Shown: positions 62,078 to 64,000 of the stretch, piece after piece
Layout: every line of letters begins with the position of its first letter
How positions within the stretch are numbered: the stretch's first letter is position 1
NCBI RefSeq assembly: GCF_004362215.1
Contig: NZ_SNWR01000001.1
Span: forward strand, 1,860,001 to 1,924,000
Direction of reading: 5' to 3'
DNA from: Paractinoplanes brasiliensis
Lineage (GTDB): Bacteria > Actinomycetota > Actinomycetes > Mycobacteriales > Micromonosporaceae
DNA length: 64,000 nucleotides
Notes under the pieces: generated by a model
What the model saw: the letters and a program-made list of their open reading frames with translations, nothing else
Database searches by the model: none
Told to the model about the DNA's origin: nothing
Translations under genes and position numbers: made by a program

Positions 62078-62352
62078 GCGGCCACGATACCGCCGTCATC
62101 CGGCCGCCCCCGGACACGGTGTACGGGCGGTCACTTGCACGGGTGAGCCTGCCCGGCGCTGTGCGGGAGGACGGCCGAGCCCTCCGCGGTGCTCTGAAAG
62201 CCTGGTCCGCTTCGATGCCGCCGCGCTGGGGTCGACTCCGCTACAGACTGGCGATGGGGACGGCGAGGATCCATTCGCTCGAACCACAACCCGGTGGTTC
62301 GCTGTCGTCGGCTGCTGGTGAAGTGCCGGAGGCGGTTCTCTATTCTGCGCGG

Positions 62353-62667
62353 GTGTCTTCGCTCAGCGATACCGAGCTCGATGCCTTGGCTGGAGAGCCG
62401 GTCGTGGATTGCTATGACGAGAATGAGCGGCTCAGTGGCCTCTTCGCCATGATCGAGGACAATTTGGCGGTGCCGTTCGGCACCGACGTTCTCGGGGTGC
62501 CGGTGGTGGTCCGGAAGGTGGATATGCGTTCGTCGGGGATCGTGCCGAACTGCCATCGTGGCCGGCTGCGGCAAGCGATCGGGATTCTGGACCTTCCGTT
62601 GCCGGATCCCGTGCCTGATGGCGCGCAGTGGATCGAGGCGTACCGGTGGTGGGCGGGGGCGCAGTGA
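62353..62667 (+). CDS. Small conserved protein of the actinobacterial 'calcium-binding protein' type, 104 aa
   Basis: The sequence VVDCYDENERLSGLFAMIED followed by NLAVPFGTDVLGVPVVVRKV and GRLRQAIGILDLPLPDP is a recurrent small-protein pattern that databases call calcium-binding, on weak evidence. Acidic residues in the first segment could bind a cation. GTG 62353 is the likeliest start, but the signal is poor. The stop overlaps the next gene (GTGA), so the two are coupled. Confidence 0.6.
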   Translation: MSSLSDTELDALAGEPVVDCYDENERLSGLFAMIEDNLAVPFGTDVLGVPVVVRKVDMRSSGIVPNCHRGRLRQAIGILDLPLPDPVPDGAQWIEAYRWWAGAQ

Positions 62668-63803
62668 GCGAGTACCAGTACTACGAGTTCGTGGCGCTTG
62701 ATCAGGCCTTGACGGCGAAGCAGCAGGGCGAGTTGCGGGCGGTGTCGTCCCGGGGCCGGATCACGTCGTCGGGTTTCGTCAACGACTATCAGTGGGGCGA
62801 TCTCAAAGCCGATCCGGCCAAGTGGATGGAGCGGTACTTCGACGCGCACCTGTACCTGGCGAACTGGGGCACGCGGCGGATCATGCTGCGGTTTCCCAAG
62901 GCGGTGCTCGCTCCGGAGACGGCGGAGGCGTTCTGCGTCGGGGATTCGGCCGGCTGCTGGGCGACCCGTACCCATGTGATCCTCGATCTTCGCAGTGAGG
63001 ACGAGGACGGTGACGAGGAATGGTGGGACGAGGAAGGACGGCTCGCGGCGATCGTTCCGGCTCGGGCGGAGTTGGCCGGCGGTGATCGGCGGCTGCTGTA
63101 TCTGGCCTGGCTCCTGTGCGTGCAGAACCGGGAGCTGGATGATGACGCGCCGGAGCCGCCGGTTCCGGCCGGGCTGGCGACGCTGAGCGGGCCGTTGCGG
63201 GCCCTGGCCGATTTCCTTCGCCTGGATCCGGACTTGCTGGAGGCGGCGGCAGCGGGGAGCCTGCCGCTGGCCGAGAAGAAGCCCTCCGCCGCCGAGTTGC
63301 GCCGCTGGGTGGCGGGTCTGCCGGTGGTGGCCAAGGACGAGATGCTGGTGCGGGTGCTGCGTGGCGATGCCGGGTTGCTGCGGTCGGAGTTGCTGCGGCG
63401 GTTTCACGGTGTGACGGAGGAGCCGCGTGCCGGAGAGGTGCGGACTGCCGGGGACCTGCTTGCTGCCGCTGAGGAACGCTGGGCTGCACGGCAGCGGCAG
63501 AAGCGGGAGCGAGAGGCGGCCGAGCGTCTGCGTCGTGAGGAAGCGGCCGCCGCGGCTCGCGAGCAGCGTCTGGACGCGCTGGCACGGAACCCGGTCCGCA
63601 CTTGGGACCAGGTGGACAAGTTGATCGCGACGAAACGTCCGAAGGACTACGACGCGGCGGTGACCCTGCTTTTGGATCTTCAGGCGCTGGCGGTACGGGA
63701 GGGTGAGATCTTCGAGTTCGCCGAGCAGATGACCCGGCTGCGGGAGCGTCATGCCCGCAAGCCGAGCCTGATCGACCGTTTCGACCGCGCCCGGCTCGAC
63801 TGA
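62664..63803 (+). CDS. Conserved hypothetical protein, 379 aa, with a charged coiled-coil
   Basis: The protein opens SEYQYYEFVALDQALTAKQQ, a pattern known in actinobacterial conserved hypothetical proteins. An acidic segment (about 115-135, EDEDGDEEWWDEEG) follows, and an Arg/Glu/Ala-rich coiled coil at about 270-310. It is translationally coupled to the preceding gene and is read away from the Wadjet operon. Function unknown. Nothing further is supported between 63804 and 64000. Confidence 0.7.
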   Translation: MSEYQYYEFVALDQALTAKQQGELRAVSSRGRITSSGFVNDYQWGDLKADPAKWMERYFDAHLYLANWGTRRIMLRFPKAVLAPETAEAFCVGDSAGCWATRTHVILDLRSEDEDGDEEWWDEEGRLAAIVPARAELAGGDRRLLYLAWLLCVQNRELDDDAPEPPVPAGLATLSGPLRALADFLRLDPDLLEAAAAGSLPLAEKKPSAAELRRWVAGLPVVAKDEMLVRVLRGDAGLLRSELLRRFHGVTEEPRAGEVRTAGDLLAAAEERWAARQRQKREREAAERLRREEAAAAAREQRLDALARNPVRTWDQVDKLIATKRPKDYDAAVTLLLDLQALAVREGEIFEFAEQMTRLRERHARKPSLIDRFDRARLD

Positions 63804-64000
63804 GCCGGCTGTCGGGCCGTCGGTAGCGCCCGAGCGCTGGGCCGCCCGGCTTGGCACTGCAAGCGGGAGCGGGACTGGTGACCAGCAGTGCCGCCGCAGC
63901 GGTTCGGCAGTGTCGTCTCCGGTACGCGAAGCAGGCTGTTCTCCACGAAGTCATGGACGGGAATCAGGACTGCGGTGGCGGGCCCAGTACTTCGATGCCG

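Noticed and set aside
63964..64000. Possible C-terminus of a minus-strand gene (GIEVLGPPPQS)
   Set aside because: Eleven codons at the window edge are too few to support a gene.

Overview
The window is high-GC actinobacterial DNA. The mix of a DevS/DevR-type dormancy regulon, a GH64/GH19 secreted hydrolase pair, a 920-residue ATP-binding LuxR regulator, STAS and PknB-type signalling proteins and type II-like Wadjet defence genes fits the Micromonosporaceae (Actinoplanes or a close relative). No rRNA gene or species-specific marker is present, so the genus is an inference.

Region 1 (1-16.7 kb) looks like ordinary chromosome. It holds the tail of a cation efflux protein, a sugar kinase coupled to surE, a STAS protein facing surE across a strong bidirectional terminator, a Ser/Thr kinase, a MerR regulator, a secreted 5'-nucleotidase, argS, a small tyrosine phosphatase, an SRPBCC protein, a methyltransferase and a large LuxR regulator. 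It runs into a four-gene overlapping minus-strand operon: solute-binding protein, membrane protein, flavoprotein and GH3 hydrolase.

Region 2 (18.8-24.9 kb) is a compact DosR/DevR-like hypoxia or redox module. It has a divergent sensor kinase and response regulator, two tandem Acg-type nitroreductases and a DoxX membrane protein. Three sites matching GGGACTTNNGNCCC sit in exactly the three relevant promoter regions.

Region 3 (25.3-32.8 kb) holds an orphan EboE-like protein, a sugar phosphate epimerase, tRNA-Asn, a 1.2 kb gene-poor stretch with GC-rich minisatellites, the GH64 and GH19 genes behind a LacI-type palindrome, an FAD amine oxidase and a CAU-anticodon tRNA.

Region 4 (32.8-54 kb) begins at that tRNA and has the character of a genomic island. 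It has two secreted esterases next to a ROK regulator, a PIN-domain pseudogene, a five-gene minus-strand cluster (FitA/VapB-like antitoxin, VapC toxin, two pRiA4b ORF-3 proteins and a UPF0158 protein), an apparently intact IS1380-family element with a TTAG target duplication, a Uma2 protein, a secreted protein made of two nearly identical 121-residue repeats, and a run of broken genes. Four copies of a 76-bp interspersed repeat, all in the same orientation, lie between the modules.

Region 5 (54-62.1 kb) is a complete four-gene JetABCD (Wadjet) plasmid-defence operon. Its 3' edge abuts a sensor kinase gene that has lost its N-terminal half. Two translationally coupled genes of unclear function end the window.
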